53,350 nt of DNA from Saccharothrix sp. ALI-22-I. Its GTDB lineage: Bacteria; Actinomycetota; Actinomycetes; Mycobacteriales; Pseudonocardiaceae. The translations under genes were made by a program, and so were the position numbers. This document shows, in pieces, positions 1 to 8,739 of the stretch. A model generated the notes under the pieces. That model was not told the origin of the DNA. It made no database searches and was given only the letters and a program-made list of their open reading frames with translations. Location of the stretch: the NCBI RefSeq assembly GCF_001984175.1, contig NZ_MTQP01000033.1, positions 1 through 53,350 on the forward strand, read 5' to 3'. The number at the start of each line of letters is the position of its first letter. The first letter of the stretch is position 1.

Positions 1-1054
1 CCTGGTCGACGAAGTACTGCGGGCTCGTCGTGCCGATGAGGGCCGCCTCGCTGCCGTACATGAAACCGTTGATGATCTCGTTGCCGACGGCGACCTTGTC
101 CGGCGTGGTGCCCTGCCGGATCAACTGGCGCAGGTGGTCGGCGGTGTAGTCGTACACCGCCCGGTTCAGGTCCGCGAACTCCAGCCCGGCCCAGGCGCGC
201 GGCTTCGGCTGCTTGCTCGGGTCCGCCCACGAGTCCGCGTAGTGGTAGTCGATGCCGAGGCCCATGTTCCGCTGCTTGATCCACTGCGCCGAGGTCAGCG
301 TGCGCTGCGGACCCTGGCGCGGTACCGCGGTCGGTTGACCGGTGCTCTCGCTGCGAGGCTCGTTGAACACCCGCAGCCGCGCGTACTGCATGCCGCGGTC
401 CTTGACCACGTCCAGCTGGTGCGGCCCGGCGCCCCGGTTGGGGGACAGGGGGTTGACCCAGTACTGCCGGGACTGGTGGTCGTCCACCCAGGACAGGTCG
501 GCGCCGAGCACGACGTCGTCGCGCAGGTAGTTGAAGACCTGGAGTTCGCTGACACCGGCCCGGGCACGGCCCGGCACACCGGTGAACGTCAGTCGGACGA
601 AGCGCGTCGCCGGCTGGGTGAACAGGTGCACCTCACCCCGCGACGCGGCGCGGTTGTGGGATCTGTCGGCGATCGTCTTCCACCGGTGACCGTCGGTCGA
701 TGCCTCGAGGACGTACCGGTAGGCCACGCCGCGCTCCGGGAACACCACCTTGACCTTGCGCAGGTTGTCGTAGGTGCCACCGAGGTCGACGGTGAGCCAC
801 TGCCGAGCGCCGGGGTGATCGGGGTACCAGGACGTCGTCGGGTCGCCGTCGATGGCCAGTCCGGCGGTCGACGAGCCGCTGCCCGCCGTCGCCGAGGCCC
901 AGGACTTGGCGGCGATGTTGCTCTCGATCGGCTTGATGTCCGCGGTTCCGAAGATCGCACCGGCCGGCGCGGTCCCCGCGACCAGACCCGCGGACACCAG
1001 GGTGGCCAGCGCCGTCAGACCCGCGAGCACGCGGGTCAGGCGTCTGTTGCTCAT
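1..1054 (-). CDS. GH53 endo-beta-1,4-galactanase with discoidin (F5/8C, CBM32-like) module, 3' end outside the window
   Basis: Secreted enzyme predicted to cut beta-1,4-galactan side chains of pectin (rhamnogalacturonan-I). The ATG at 1054 is preceded by an AGGAG-type site and starts a Sec signal peptide (about residues 1-33). Residues about 40-175 form a discoidin-type sugar-binding module (AIDGDPTTSWYP, RFVRLTFTGV). The GH53 barrel begins near residue 183 with GADLSWV, followed by RLRVFNEPRS, DYHYADSWADP and VGNEI, where Glu326 should be the acid/base. The nucleophile half lies beyond the left edge, so completeness cannot be judged. It is the last visible gene of the leftward cluster, 142 bp behind the GH43_24-like gene. 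Of the three GH53 genes here it alone carries a discoidin module. Family is confident; the linkage specificity is taken from the family. Confidence 0.88.
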   Translation of the reverse strand, partial: MSNRRLTRVLAGLTALATLVSAGLVAGTAPAGAIFGTADIKPIESNIAAKSWASATAGSGSSTAGLAIDGDPTTSWYPDHPGARQWLTVDLGGTYDNLRKVKVVFPERGVAYRYVLEASTDGHRWKTIADRSHNRAASRGEVHLFTQPATRFVRLTFTGVPGRARAGVSELQVFNYLRDDVVLGADLSWVDDHQSRQYWVNPLSPNRGAGPHQLDVVKDRGMQYARLRVFNEPRSESTGQPTAVPRQGPQRTLTSAQWIKQRNMGLGIDYHYADSWADPSKQPKPRAWAGLEFADLNRAVYDYTADHLRQLIRQGTTPDKVAVGNEIINGFMYGSEAALIGTTSPQYFVDQ

Positions 1055-1090
1055 GTCCTTCTCCTGACGGTGTTTCACAACGTGATTCCG

Positions 1091-1108
1091 TCCGCCCTCC
1101 CGGGCGGA
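1091..1108 (-). terminator. Small GC hairpin between the GH43 and GH53 genes
   Basis: TCCGCCC at 1091-1097 and GGGCGGA at 1102-1108 pair with a 4-nt loop. It could be a weak terminator or an RNA-processing stem separating the two cotranscribed genes. The stem is short and no T tract follows. Confidence 0.3.
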
Positions 1109-1196
1109 AGTTCAGCGGGGAAGCGGTCGACTCGTTGCACGACACCGGCGCGGGCATCCGGTTGCCCCGACGCCCGCGCCGCTGCTCGGTGGATGG

Positions 1197-3401
1197 TCAG
1201 CCGGTCACGACTCCGACGTCGAGGTAGTCGACGTTGGGTAGGCCGTCGGCCGCAGTGGGCTCGAGGCGGACGGTGTTGCTGCCCGCGTTCAGCGCGGCGG
1301 TGAGGGACTTGGTGGACCAGGTCGTCCACGCGCCGGTGGCCTCGAACGAGACCGTGCCGACCGTGGACCCGTTGACGACGACGTTCGCGGGTCGCGCGGC
1401 GCCGCTGCTGGCGCCGTTGGCGAACCGGACCGCCAGCGCCGCCGCGCCCGCCTGCGCCGCGTCGACCGTGAACTGGGCATAAGCCCCGACGGCCGCGGTG
1501 CCGTTGCAGAACCCGGTGCCGGAGAAGCCGGCCTGGTTCGAGTCGATCGTGCCCTGGCACACGGCCGGCGCCGTCTCCGCTTCGTAGCGCTGCCCCGTCG
1601 GTGTCCCTCCGTCGGTCCTGACGAGCGACAGCTGGTCGACGATGACGCCGCCCGAACCCGACGCCCGCACGGTGACGGTGGCGGCTCCGCTGGGTAGCGC
1701 GATGCCGGTGAGCTCGCGCTTGGCCCAGCCGCTCGACGACGGGATGCTGAGGGTGCGTTGGCTGCCGTTAGCGCCGGTGATCACGACCTGTCCGGCACTG
1801 CCCCGAGCGTGCGAGGACAGGGTGTAGGTGCCTGCGGGCATCGATTCGATCCGCTGCTCGACGCCGCCGCTGTTGCTCACCTGGAGGGCGAAGCGAGACC
1901 CGTTCACACCACCGTTGACGTTGGTCACCGAACCGCCGAGGTTCCGCCATCCCCGTACACTGGAGACGATGATGCGATCGGCCTGGATGTCGGGGTTGAG
2001 GATGTAGTTGTTCTCCGGACCGACACGCCACTCACCGGTCGTGATGTTGAACTGCCACTGGCTGACCGAGTGGAACTGGGGCCGTGCGCCGGTCTTGGTG
2101 ATCGGCACCCACTGGTTGTACCCGATGCCGTTCCAGGCGAAGTCGGCCCAGCGGTCGCCCGCGTAGATCACCGTGTTCTGCTTGGTCCCCTTCACGGTGA
2201 CGAAGAACCCGGTCTGGGTGACGTGGCTGTAGTCCATCTCGGTGCCGGGAAGGACGAACTCACTCGAGTAGGAACCCTGGATATTGCTGCTGGTCGACTC
2301 GTTGACGTAGTTAACAGAGGTGTTCCAGCCGTGCAGGGCCGAGGCGGCGTGGTAGTACTTGCCGTCGAGCTTGAACATGGCGTTGCCCTCGCGGCCGTCG
2401 CCGCGGCGGATCTCCACGCCTGGCTCGATCCGCAGCGAGTCGGACTCCCGGAACTTGGCCACGAAGCCGCGGGAACGTCCTTCGCGGTTGGAGAAGATCA
2501 GGTAGTCCTTGCCGTCCTCGTCGGTGAAGACAGTCTGGTCGCCGGTGCCGGTCGTCGGCGAGTTGACGACCTGGCCCTGGAAGTAGCCGTAGGTGAAGTT
2601 GCTGGTGGGGGTGTTGCCCTGGAGGAGCAGCACCCCGTGCGCGCCTCCGACGTAGGCCTGGGTGGCGAGCACGTACTTGCCGGTGTTCTCGTTGTACGCA
2701 ACCCCGAGCCGCCCGACCCATCCTGTCGAAGCCATGGTGTTGCCGTTGTGGATCGCGGTCGAGCGCGTCGCGACCCGGTTCTCGAACTTCCAGTTCACCA
2801 GGTCCCTGGACGAGTACACCGGGATCGACACGAACGAGACTTCGCCGTCGTACTTGCGCGTCGGGTTGGCCCGGTAGCTCTCGGCACCGCGGTAGTGCAC
2901 CCCGTACCAGTAGTACGTGTCGCCGAACTTGAAGACCCCACCGCCCTGCGAGTAGATGGGGTTGCCGGCGGTGTCGTTCCAGAAGGTGTTGTTGGTGATG
3001 GTCTGGAACGTGCCCTCGTCCGCGGCCTCCAGGTCGCCGGCGGCGGTGACCAGGGCCGTCTTCGCCGCGGCGGCTTCCGTCGCGCCCGCCGAGGGGTTCT
3101 TCGCGATGTCGTCCGCCGTGGTCAGCGCCTTGGCGAAGGGCTTCCAGGAGTCGGTGGTGTACTTGGTCGGGATGCGTGTCCGGTAGTCGGCGACCGTCTT
3201 CTTGAGACCGTGGGGATCGTCCGCGGCGTCTTCGATGCCCGGAGCGTCCTGGGCGGCCGGGGCGACCGCGGCGGCCGGGGCGGCTTCGGCGGCGGGCTGC
3301 GCCGCGGCCGTCACCGACTGCGGTGCCAGCACCGACGCGAACAGCAGTGCGGCTGCGGTCAGTACGCGCCGTTTCAACGGCGTGCGCGATGTTCTGGTCA
3401 T
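1197..3401 (-). CDS. GH43_24-like exo-beta-1,3-galactanase with FIVAR and CBM35-like modules
   Basis: Secreted 734-residue protein. The start at 3401 is preceded by AAAGG and begins a long Ala-rich signal region. Residues about 70-135 look like a FIVAR helical module. The five-bladed propeller then starts with a GGGVFKFGDTYYWYG segment, which resembles GH43 subfamily 24 enzymes that remove galactose from beta-1,3-galactan; later EGNAMFKLDGKYYH and a conserved VTQ segment fit that subfamily, whose usual base Asp is replaced. A jelly-roll follows, then a C-terminal CBM35-like module (YEAETAPAVCQGTID, about 605-734) that is nearly the same as the one in the neighbouring PL9 protein. The gene starts 11 bp after the PL9 stop, so the two are probably cotranscribed. 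Action on type II arabinogalactan is inferred from the family, not proven; GH43_34 is an alternative. Confidence 0.72.
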   Translation of the reverse strand: MTRTSRTPLKRRVLTAAALLFASVLAPQSVTAAAQPAAEAAPAAAVAPAAQDAPGIEDAADDPHGLKKTVADYRTRIPTKYTTDSWKPFAKALTTADDIAKNPSAGATEAAAAKTALVTAAGDLEAADEGTFQTITNNTFWNDTAGNPIYSQGGGVFKFGDTYYWYGVHYRGAESYRANPTRKYDGEVSFVSIPVYSSRDLVNWKFENRVATRSTAIHNGNTMASTGWVGRLGVAYNENTGKYVLATQAYVGGAHGVLLLQGNTPTSNFTYGYFQGQVVNSPTTGTGDQTVFTDEDGKDYLIFSNREGRSRGFVAKFRESDSLRIEPGVEIRRGDGREGNAMFKLDGKYYHAASALHGWNTSVNYVNESTSSNIQGSYSSEFVLPGTEMDYSHVTQTGFFVTVKGTKQNTVIYAGDRWADFAWNGIGYNQWVPITKTGARPQFHSVSQWQFNITTGEWRVGPENNYILNPDIQADRIIVSSVRGWRNLGGSVTNVNGGVNGSRFALQVSNSGGVEQRIESMPAGTYTLSSHARGSAGQVVITGANGSQRTLSIPSSSGWAKRELTGIALPSGAATVTVRASGSGGVIVDQLSLVRTDGGTPTGQRYEAETAPAVCQGTIDSNQAGFSGTGFCNGTAAVGAYAQFTVDAAQAGAAALAVRFANGASSGAARPANVVVNGSTVGTVSFEATGAWTTWSTKSLTAALNAGSNTVRLEPTAADGLPNVDYLDVGVVTG

Positions 3402-3412
3402 CTTGGTGCCTT

Positions 3413-5149
3413 TCACAGGGTGAGGTAATCGATGTTGGGCAGGCCGTCCGCCGCGGTCGGGTCCAGTCGGACGGTGTTGTCGCCGGCGTTCAGGGAGGCG
3501 GTGAGGGTCTTGGTGGACCAGGTCGTCCAGCTGCCGGTGGACTCGAACGAGACCGTGGCGACCGTCGACCCGTTGACGACGAGGTTCACGGGTCGCGCGG
3601 TACCGCTGCTGTTGCCGTTGGCGAAGCGGATGCCGAGCGTTGCCGGGCCGGCTGTCGCCGCGTTGACGGTGAACTGGGCGTAGGCGCCCACGGCGGGGTT
3701 GCCGTTGCAGAACCCGGTGCCGGAGAAGCCGGCCTGGTTGGCGTCGATGGTGCCCTGGCACACCGCCGGGGCGGTCTCCGCTTCATAGCGCGAAGGCGGT
3801 GGCGCGCCGCCGGACTGCTCGAAGGCGCCCAGGTCCGGCGCCGGCCCCTGGTAGGGCAGGCCGACGTTCACGCCCTTGTCGATCAGGGTGCTGTTCGCGG
3901 CGAGGCGGAGGTGGGGCAGCACGGGCAGGCTGCCGTCGGCCTGGCGCGGAGCGTCCCACCCTGACGTCGACACGCTCTGGAACTGCGCGTCCGACAGGGG
4001 CAGACCCAGGTTCCAGGAGTTGTACGAGGCGCTCGTGCCGGTCATGTTCGCCGTCGCGGTGCCGTTGTAGGCGATGTTGTTGCGCAGGTTGCCCCGACCG
4101 ACGGACGCGCCGCTCGAGTTGATTCCCCGCATGTCGAAGTTGGGGTGGTTCCCGAAGCCGGTGTTGTTGAAGTAATCGTTGGCCACCGGGTGGTGGTTGG
4201 AGTAGAAGCCCTGCGCCTTGTTGAGGAACGCCACCGAGAAACGGACGGTGTGCTTCACCGCGCCGGTGTCGTACTCGGCGCCGAAGCCACCCACCTTGAA
4301 GCCGGCTCCGTTGCCGGAAGGCGTCGTCGTCCCCGGCACGTACCCGTTGCGCCAGGCCCACGAGTTCTCGATGATCACGGGCGAGTAGGTGGAGATGAGG
4401 TCGTAACCGTCGTCGGCGTTCCACCACGCGCGGGAACCCCGGAACACGTTCACGGGTCGACCGGCCGGCGTGTAGTGCGAACCGAACCCGTCGGCGTTCT
4501 CGCCGGGTCCGTCCGAGCTGCGCGGGTCGTAGTTGTCGTGCGAATCCGTGTTGAGGACGAGGTTGCCGCCGCCGCCGTTGATGAATAGGCCGGTTCCCAT
4601 GTTGTGGTGGGTGTTGAGCAGCTCGAAGGTGTTGTTGCTGCCGGAGATCCAGATGCCCCAGGACTCGGCGTTGAGGTTGTTGTTCTGCGGCACGCCGGTG
4701 ACTTCCAACCCTTTGAGGTGGAGGTAGCTGCCGGTGACGTTGAAGCCCTTGATCCGGCAGTCGTCCCGCATGGCCGAGAAGTTGAAGACCGGCTTCTCGC
4801 CAGGGTAGGCCCAGTAGCGGATCGGGCTGCCCGAGGTGCCGCTCTTGTTCAGGGTGATCGCGTCCACCCGGGCCGTCCGACTGGAACAGGCCGAGTTCGC
4901 CCGGGTGTAGGCGTAGGTGCCGCCCCGGAAGTAGACCGTGTCACCTGCCGTGGCGACGGCCTGCGCGCGGGCGATGGATGCCCAGGGCGCGGCCTGTGTT
5001 CCCGCGGCGCTGTCGTTGCCGTTGGGTGCGACGTAGTAGGTGTTCCCGGCCGCCGCGGCCGTGCCGGGCACGATCACGGCGATCACGGCGAGGAGGGCTG
5101 AGCCGGTGACGACCCGGTGAAGGGCTCGCCATCGGGGTGTGAGGCGCAT
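3413..5149 (-). CDS. PL9 pectate/rhamnogalacturonan lyase (right-handed beta-helix) with CBM35
   Basis: Secreted polysaccharide lyase expected to cleave pectic backbone by Ca-dependent beta-elimination. The start at 5149 has a strong AAGGAGG site. Residues 1-34 are a signal peptide, 35-445 the parallel beta-helix, and 450-578 a CBM35-like module. The PL9 calcium and base residues are recognisable: Asp220 (ENADGFG), Asp246, Asp247 and Asp250 (WNADDGYD) and Lys285 (GAGFKVGG). Their spacing closely matches Asp209, Asp233, Asp234, Asp237 and Lys273 of Dickeya PelL. The gene lies 90 bp behind the Tat-secreted GH53 gene and 11 bp ahead of the GH43_24-like gene. Homogalacturonan versus rhamnogalacturonan preference cannot be read from sequence; the neighbours favour rhamnogalacturonan-I. 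Confidence 0.85.
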   Translation of the reverse strand: MRLTPRWRALHRVVTGSALLAVIAVIVPGTAAAAGNTYYVAPNGNDSAAGTQAAPWASIARAQAVATAGDTVYFRGGTYAYTRANSACSSRTARVDAITLNKSGTSGSPIRYWAYPGEKPVFNFSAMRDDCRIKGFNVTGSYLHLKGLEVTGVPQNNNLNAESWGIWISGSNNTFELLNTHHNMGTGLFINGGGGNLVLNTDSHDNYDPRSSDGPGENADGFGSHYTPAGRPVNVFRGSRAWWNADDGYDLISTYSPVIIENSWAWRNGYVPGTTTPSGNGAGFKVGGFGAEYDTGAVKHTVRFSVAFLNKAQGFYSNHHPVANDYFNNTGFGNHPNFDMRGINSSGASVGRGNLRNNIAYNGTATANMTGTSASYNSWNLGLPLSDAQFQSVSTSGWDAPRQADGSLPVLPHLRLAANSTLIDKGVNVGLPYQGPAPDLGAFEQSGGAPPPSRYEAETAPAVCQGTIDANQAGFSGTGFCNGNPAVGAYAQFTVNAATAGPATLGIRFANGNSSGTARPVNLVVNGSTVATVSFESTGSWTTWSTKTLTASLNAGDNTVRLDPTAADGLPNIDYLTL

Positions 5150-5239
5150 CGGAACCTCCTTGGGATGCCTTGACGTCGGCGAGGCAGACCCGCTCGCTGA
5201 TCACCGGGCGTGCGGGCGGCCGTCGCTTCCCGTCGTGGG

Positions 5240-6310
5240 TCACACGTTGAGGAAGCCGTCCATGGCGGCGGTCGGCCTGCGGGTGCCCGGATCCCAGGCG
5301 GTGCTGGCGTAGCCGGTGAACGGTGAGTAGCCCTCGGGCTCCCAGAAGAACGTGCCGAGGCCGCCGAAGCCCTTCTGACCGGCGATGAACTGCCGCAGCC
5401 CGTCGCGCACCTGGGTGGCCTTGTCCCGCGGACCGCCGTACTCGACGTGCATCACGGGCTTGCCGTAGTTGGACTGGATGGTCCTCATGTTGTTCAGCAC
5501 CGGGGCGACGTTGCTGCCCTGGGCGTACGAGGACAGCCCGGTGATGTCCCACCTGCCACCGTTGTTGCGGTAGGCGTTGAAGAAGTTCTGGATGCTGTCC
5601 ATCTTCTGCGGCTGGGCGAGGTGCACCATCACCGGAGTGGCCGGGAAGACCTGCTTGGACACGTCGTACGCGGCGTTGAGCAGTCCGGTCATCTGGGCCG
5701 GGTTGCTGACGCTGCCGACCGGCCTGCAGATGCCGCTGTTCTGCTCGTTGCCGATCTTCACCCAGCCCGGTGTGACGCCGGCGGACTTCATGACGTTCAG
5801 CGAGCGGTCGACGTAGCTGCGCAGCGCGTCGCGCATCTGGCTGTAGTTCATGTTCTTCCACGCGGCGGGCGGGTTCTGCACGCCGACGGAGTTCCAGGTG
5901 TCGCCGAAGTGGAAACCGAGCAGGACCTGGAGGCCCGCGTCCCGACAGCGCGCGGCCATCCGCGCGGTCTCCTCGATGCTGCAATGCCCGTTCGCCGGGC
6001 TGCTTGAGGGGTTGACCCAAGTCCGCAGGCTGATCGCGGTGATGCCGTAGCCCTTGAGGATGGTGAACAGGTCCTGCCGCTGGCCGGACTTGTTGTTCCA
6101 GTAGTAGCCGTTCGCCTCCATCTGCGGCATCCAGCTGATGTCCGCGCCCTTGACGAACGTCGCGGCCTCGGCCGTCGGCGCCAGAGCGTCCGCACCCAAC
6201 GCGAGCGCGCCCACGCCGGCGGCGGCGCCGAGCAGCACGCTGCGCCGCGAGATGCCGGCAGGGATGTCCGTCTTGTCGTTCATGGCGCGGCCGGTGCCGT
6301 ACGCGGTCAT
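5240..6310 (-). CDS. GH53 endo-beta-1,4-galactanase, Tat-exported
   Basis: 356-residue catalytic-domain-only galactanase. The start at 6310 is preceded by AAAGGAGATCGA. A reading frame continues upstream, but that part crosses the operators and has no signal. The N-terminus carries a twin-arginine motif (SRRSVLLG) and ends its signal near Ala50. The barrel opens with KGADISW at about 54-60. Glu189 in KIGNEQNSG is the predicted acid/base and Glu290 in MHVEYGG the nucleophile. Two palindromes of the CTGTGmACGTkCACAG type lie 46-148 bp upstream, so this gene is probably the head of the transcript that also carries PL9 and GH43. It differs from the other two GH53 proteins in having no binding module and in using the Tat route. 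Confidence 0.87.
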   Translation of the reverse strand: MTAYGTGRAMNDKTDIPAGISRRSVLLGAAAGVGALALGADALAPTAEAATFVKGADISWMPQMEANGYYWNNKSGQRQDLFTILKGYGITAISLRTWVNPSSSPANGHCSIEETARMAARCRDAGLQVLLGFHFGDTWNSVGVQNPPAAWKNMNYSQMRDALRSYVDRSLNVMKSAGVTPGWVKIGNEQNSGICRPVGSVSNPAQMTGLLNAAYDVSKQVFPATPVMVHLAQPQKMDSIQNFFNAYRNNGGRWDITGLSSYAQGSNVAPVLNNMRTIQSNYGKPVMHVEYGGPRDKATQVRDGLRQFIAGQKGFGGLGTFFWEPEGYSPFTGYASTAWDPGTRRPTAAMDGFLNV

Positions 6311-6355
6311 TCGATCTCCTTTGATCGAGTGTGAGCAGGGGCACGGCGGCGAGAC

Positions 6356-6369
6356 TGTGCACGTGCACA
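6356..6369. promoter_or_regulatory. Operator A1, perfect 14-bp palindrome
   Basis: TGTGCACGTGCACA is a perfect palindrome with a central CG, 46 bp upstream of the GH53 start at 6310. It belongs to a set of four sites in this window (also 6443, 12383, 12469) sharing the CTGTGmACGTkCACAG pattern. The form is typical of LacI-family operators; the regulator is not known. Confidence 0.65.
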
Positions 6370-6442
6370 ACTTTTCGAGTGCTATCCACCCCAGATGAAA
6401 GTCTATGGAAGAGATCATTTCAATGGTCTGACGGCACCGTAA

Positions 6443-6458
6443 CTGTGAACGTGCACAG
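6443..6458. promoter_or_regulatory. Operator A2, CTGTGAACGTGCACAG
   Basis: Near-perfect 16-bp palindrome 133 bp upstream of the GH53 start. Its exact reverse complement occurs at 12469-12484, upstream of the rightward enzyme operon, which points to shared control of both arms of the locus. Confidence 0.7.
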
Positions 6459-6592
6459 AAGACGGCGGTCGCGACCGCAGATCGTCCGTCAGGATCGCGC
6501 GCGTACTCGGCCGATCCCGGAATTCCTTGCTGCGCAGGCGAATCGGCACGCCTGCTCTTCGGTACCGACTGGGTGGCCCCTGGGTGCGACGG

Positions 6593-7795
6593 TCAGCCGA
6601 CCACCCACTGCGGGTTGGCCGCGCCGGCGCAAGTCCACTGCCGCACCTCCGCACCCGGCGTGGTGACGAAGTTGTAGTCGTCCAGGCAGAGCTTGCTGTG
6701 CTGGTTGCGGATGCGCACGCGGGTGCCGGATCCGCCGGTCTCACCCGAAGGGCCTGCGAGGACCGTGGAGGTGGAGACGGGGACACCGAGGTTCGGTGTG
6801 CCGTCGGCGTTCCAGGAGATCTTCTGTACTCGGGTCGTACGGGTGGTGCCGCAGCCCTGGGACGCCGAGGAGTTGGCGTGGTAGGCGATCCAGGTCTCCG
6901 TGCCGTCCGGCGAGGTGAAGAACGAGTGGTGACCGGGACCGTAGACGCCGTTGCCGTTGCTGCGCTGGAAGATCGGGTTGGCGAACTTCGTCCAGGACGA
7001 CGCCGCGAGCGGGTCGCCGCCGCGGTACTCCAGCATGCCCAGCTTGTAGTCGGCCGTGCCGCAGTAGCTGGCCGAGTAGGTCAGGAACGTGCGGCCGTCC
7101 CGATGCAGGGCGAACGACCCCTCGTTGACCGGCTGGCCCTGCCGCTCCCACGCCAGCGTCGGGGCCGAGATGCGGGTGCCGTGGGCGGAGACCGAGGTCG
7201 GGCTGCTCATCGGTGCGATGTAGATCGACTGGAGGCCGTCCGCGTGGAACGCCGAGTAGTGGAAATACAGGGCGCCGTTGAGCTTGAGCACCGCGCCGTC
7301 GATGGCCCAGCCGTTGTTCGGCATCAGGTTGAGCACACCCCGGTAGGTGTACGGGCCCGCCGGGTCGTTCGCGGCACTCTCCAGCACGTGCGTGCGGCGC
7401 GACCCGTACCCGGCCCGCGGTTCGACCGAGTAGTAGATGTACCAGCGGTTGTTGATCTGCTCCAGGTGCGGCGCCCACATCGTGCAGCAGCCCTCGTTCT
7501 GCGAGGCGCGGAAAACTCTCTGCTCCGTCGCGCCGCGCAGCCCGGCGATGGTGGAGGACCGCCGCATCAGGATGTCGGAGGTCCATGTGGTGGCCACGTA
7601 GTAGTACTGGCCGTTGTACTGCACCAGTGTCGGGTCTGCACTGTTGGGCGTGGGCACGACGGGATTGGTGAACGAAGGACCGGGCGCGGCGCCCGCTTGG
7701 TCCTGGCCCACCGCGATCACGGACAGGGCGACGATGACCGCGGCGACGAGCGACAGGGCTCGCCGGCTCGCACCGCGCCGGTGGACGAGCATCAT
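6593..7795 (-). CDS. GH43 alpha-L-arabinofuranosidase-like enzyme with single truncated CBM13 repeat
   Basis: Secreted 400-residue enzyme predicted to remove arabinose from arabinan or arabinogalactan side chains. The ATG at 7795 has AGGAG 7 bp upstream; a second Met follows directly. The signal peptide ends near residue 37. The GH43 triad is visible: Asp54 (NSADPTLVQY), Asp167 (GWAIDGAVLK) and Glu225 (PVNEGSFAL), with MWAPHLE as a further family motif. After the propeller, residues about 355-400 hold one ricin-type repeat (RIRNQHSKLCLDDYN to NPQWVV) instead of the usual three, ending in a clean stop. Subfamily 26 is a possible assignment. It sits 44 bp after the rhamnogalacturonan acetylesterase gene in the same direction. 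Confidence 0.82.
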   Translation of the reverse strand: MMLVHRRGASRRALSLVAAVIVALSVIAVGQDQAGAAPGPSFTNPVVPTPNSADPTLVQYNGQYYYVATTWTSDILMRRSSTIAGLRGATEQRVFRASQNEGCCTMWAPHLEQINNRWYIYYSVEPRAGYGSRRTHVLESAANDPAGPYTYRGVLNLMPNNGWAIDGAVLKLNGALYFHYSAFHADGLQSIYIAPMSSPTSVSAHGTRISAPTLAWERQGQPVNEGSFALHRDGRTFLTYSASYCGTADYKLGMLEYRGGDPLAASSWTKFANPIFQRSNGNGVYGPGHHSFFTSPDGTETWIAYHANSSASQGCGTTRTTRVQKISWNADGTPNLGVPVSTSTVLAGPSGETGGSGTRVRIRNQHSKLCLDDYNFVTTPGAEVRQWTCAGAANPQWVVG

Positions 7796-7839
7796 GGGCA
7801 CTCCTGAGGACGGGAACGGGTGCGGCTGACAACTGGTGA

Positions 7840-8703
7840 CTAGCGCAGGGAGGAAGCGAGGCCGATCCCCTGTTCCCGCAGTGCCCTGGCGACCACCTCC
7901 GCGATTCGGGCGGCGCCGGCGGCTTCGAAGTGGGTGTGGTCGTTGCAGAAGAACGCGCCGACCGCGCCCTGGCTGTAGTCGCCGTTGTTGGGGCACAGGC
8001 GCAGCGAGTTGTACAACGCGACGCTGCGCTGGTGCAGGTCGATGACCGGCACCTGGTCGACCTGGGCCTGGGCGATGGTCTCGTTCACGAATCCGCGGTT
8101 GCCCACCGCGGTCGAGCCGGAGCAGCGGATCGCCGCGACGGGCGTGACGAACACCGGCTTCACGCCCCGCGCCTTGGCCTCGCGCGCCATCTGACTGAGC
8201 AGCTGGCGGTAGCGGGCGGTGCCGACGTGGCGCGGGCAGTTGCGGTCGCCGTCGTTGATGCCGAACTGGATGACCAGCCAGTCCCCCGCCTTCATGCCGT
8301 TGGTCGACAGCATGCCGGCCCAGCGCGAGGCGTAGGTGCGGGGGCTGACCACGCACTCACCGGCGGAGTCCTTGGTGGACTTGACGTTCGACTCGTACAG
8401 CCAGGTCTGGATGCTCCGGCCGCCCACGGCGTTGTTGACAACCGTGACGTCGTCGTTGAACAGCCGATCGAACTCCCTGCCCCAGCCGACCGGGCACGTG
8501 CTGCTGCCGTTGGCCATGGTGGAGTCGCCGGCCAACCACACCTTGAACGGTGCCGCGGCGATCCCCGGACCGCCGGCCTGCGGGGCGGCGCACGGTGCGG
8601 GGGCGAGGGCGGGCGCGGCATTCGCCGGTGCCACCACGGCTGCCATCGCGGCACACACCGCCGCCGCGACCGCCAGGTACCTGTTCCGTGAAGAAATCCT
8701 CAT
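7840..8703 (-). CDS. Rhamnogalacturonan acetylesterase, CE12-type SGNH hydrolase
   Basis: Secreted 287-residue esterase predicted to remove acetyl groups from rhamnogalacturonan so that lyases can act. The start at 8703 has GGAGG 5 bp upstream. The signal peptide covers about 1-30. The SGNH blocks are complete: Ser61 in LAGDSTMANG, Gly95 in GGRS, Asn150-Asp151 in GINDGD, and Asp255/His258 in NDHTHF. It lies between a second CE12 gene (36 bp) and the GH43 gene (44 bp), so the three are likely one transcript. Confidence 0.9.
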   Translation of the reverse strand: MRISSRNRYLAVAAAVCAAMAAVVAPANAAPALAPAPCAAPQAGGPGIAAAPFKVWLAGDSTMANGSSTCPVGWGREFDRLFNDDVTVVNNAVGGRSIQTWLYESNVKSTKDSAGECVVSPRTYASRWAGMLSTNGMKAGDWLVIQFGINDGDRNCPRHVGTARYRQLLSQMAREAKARGVKPVFVTPVAAIRCSGSTAVGNRGFVNETIAQAQVDQVPVIDLHQRSVALYNSLRLCPNNGDYSQGAVGAFFCNDHTHFEAAGAARIAEVVARALREQGIGLASSLR

Positions 8704-8739
8704 CGATCCTCCATGTCGTTTTCGGCGGAATGCGCGACG

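Noticed and set aside
134..1303. Long plus-strand frame opposite the GH53 gene
   Set aside because: Arg/Val-rich antisense shadow without any family motif; the minus-strand frame has signal peptide and GH53 motifs.
1758..3428. 556-codon plus-strand frame over the GH43 gene
   Set aside because: Typical antisense shadow in high-GC DNA; composition is Gly/Val/Arg-biased and the other strand is clearly coding.
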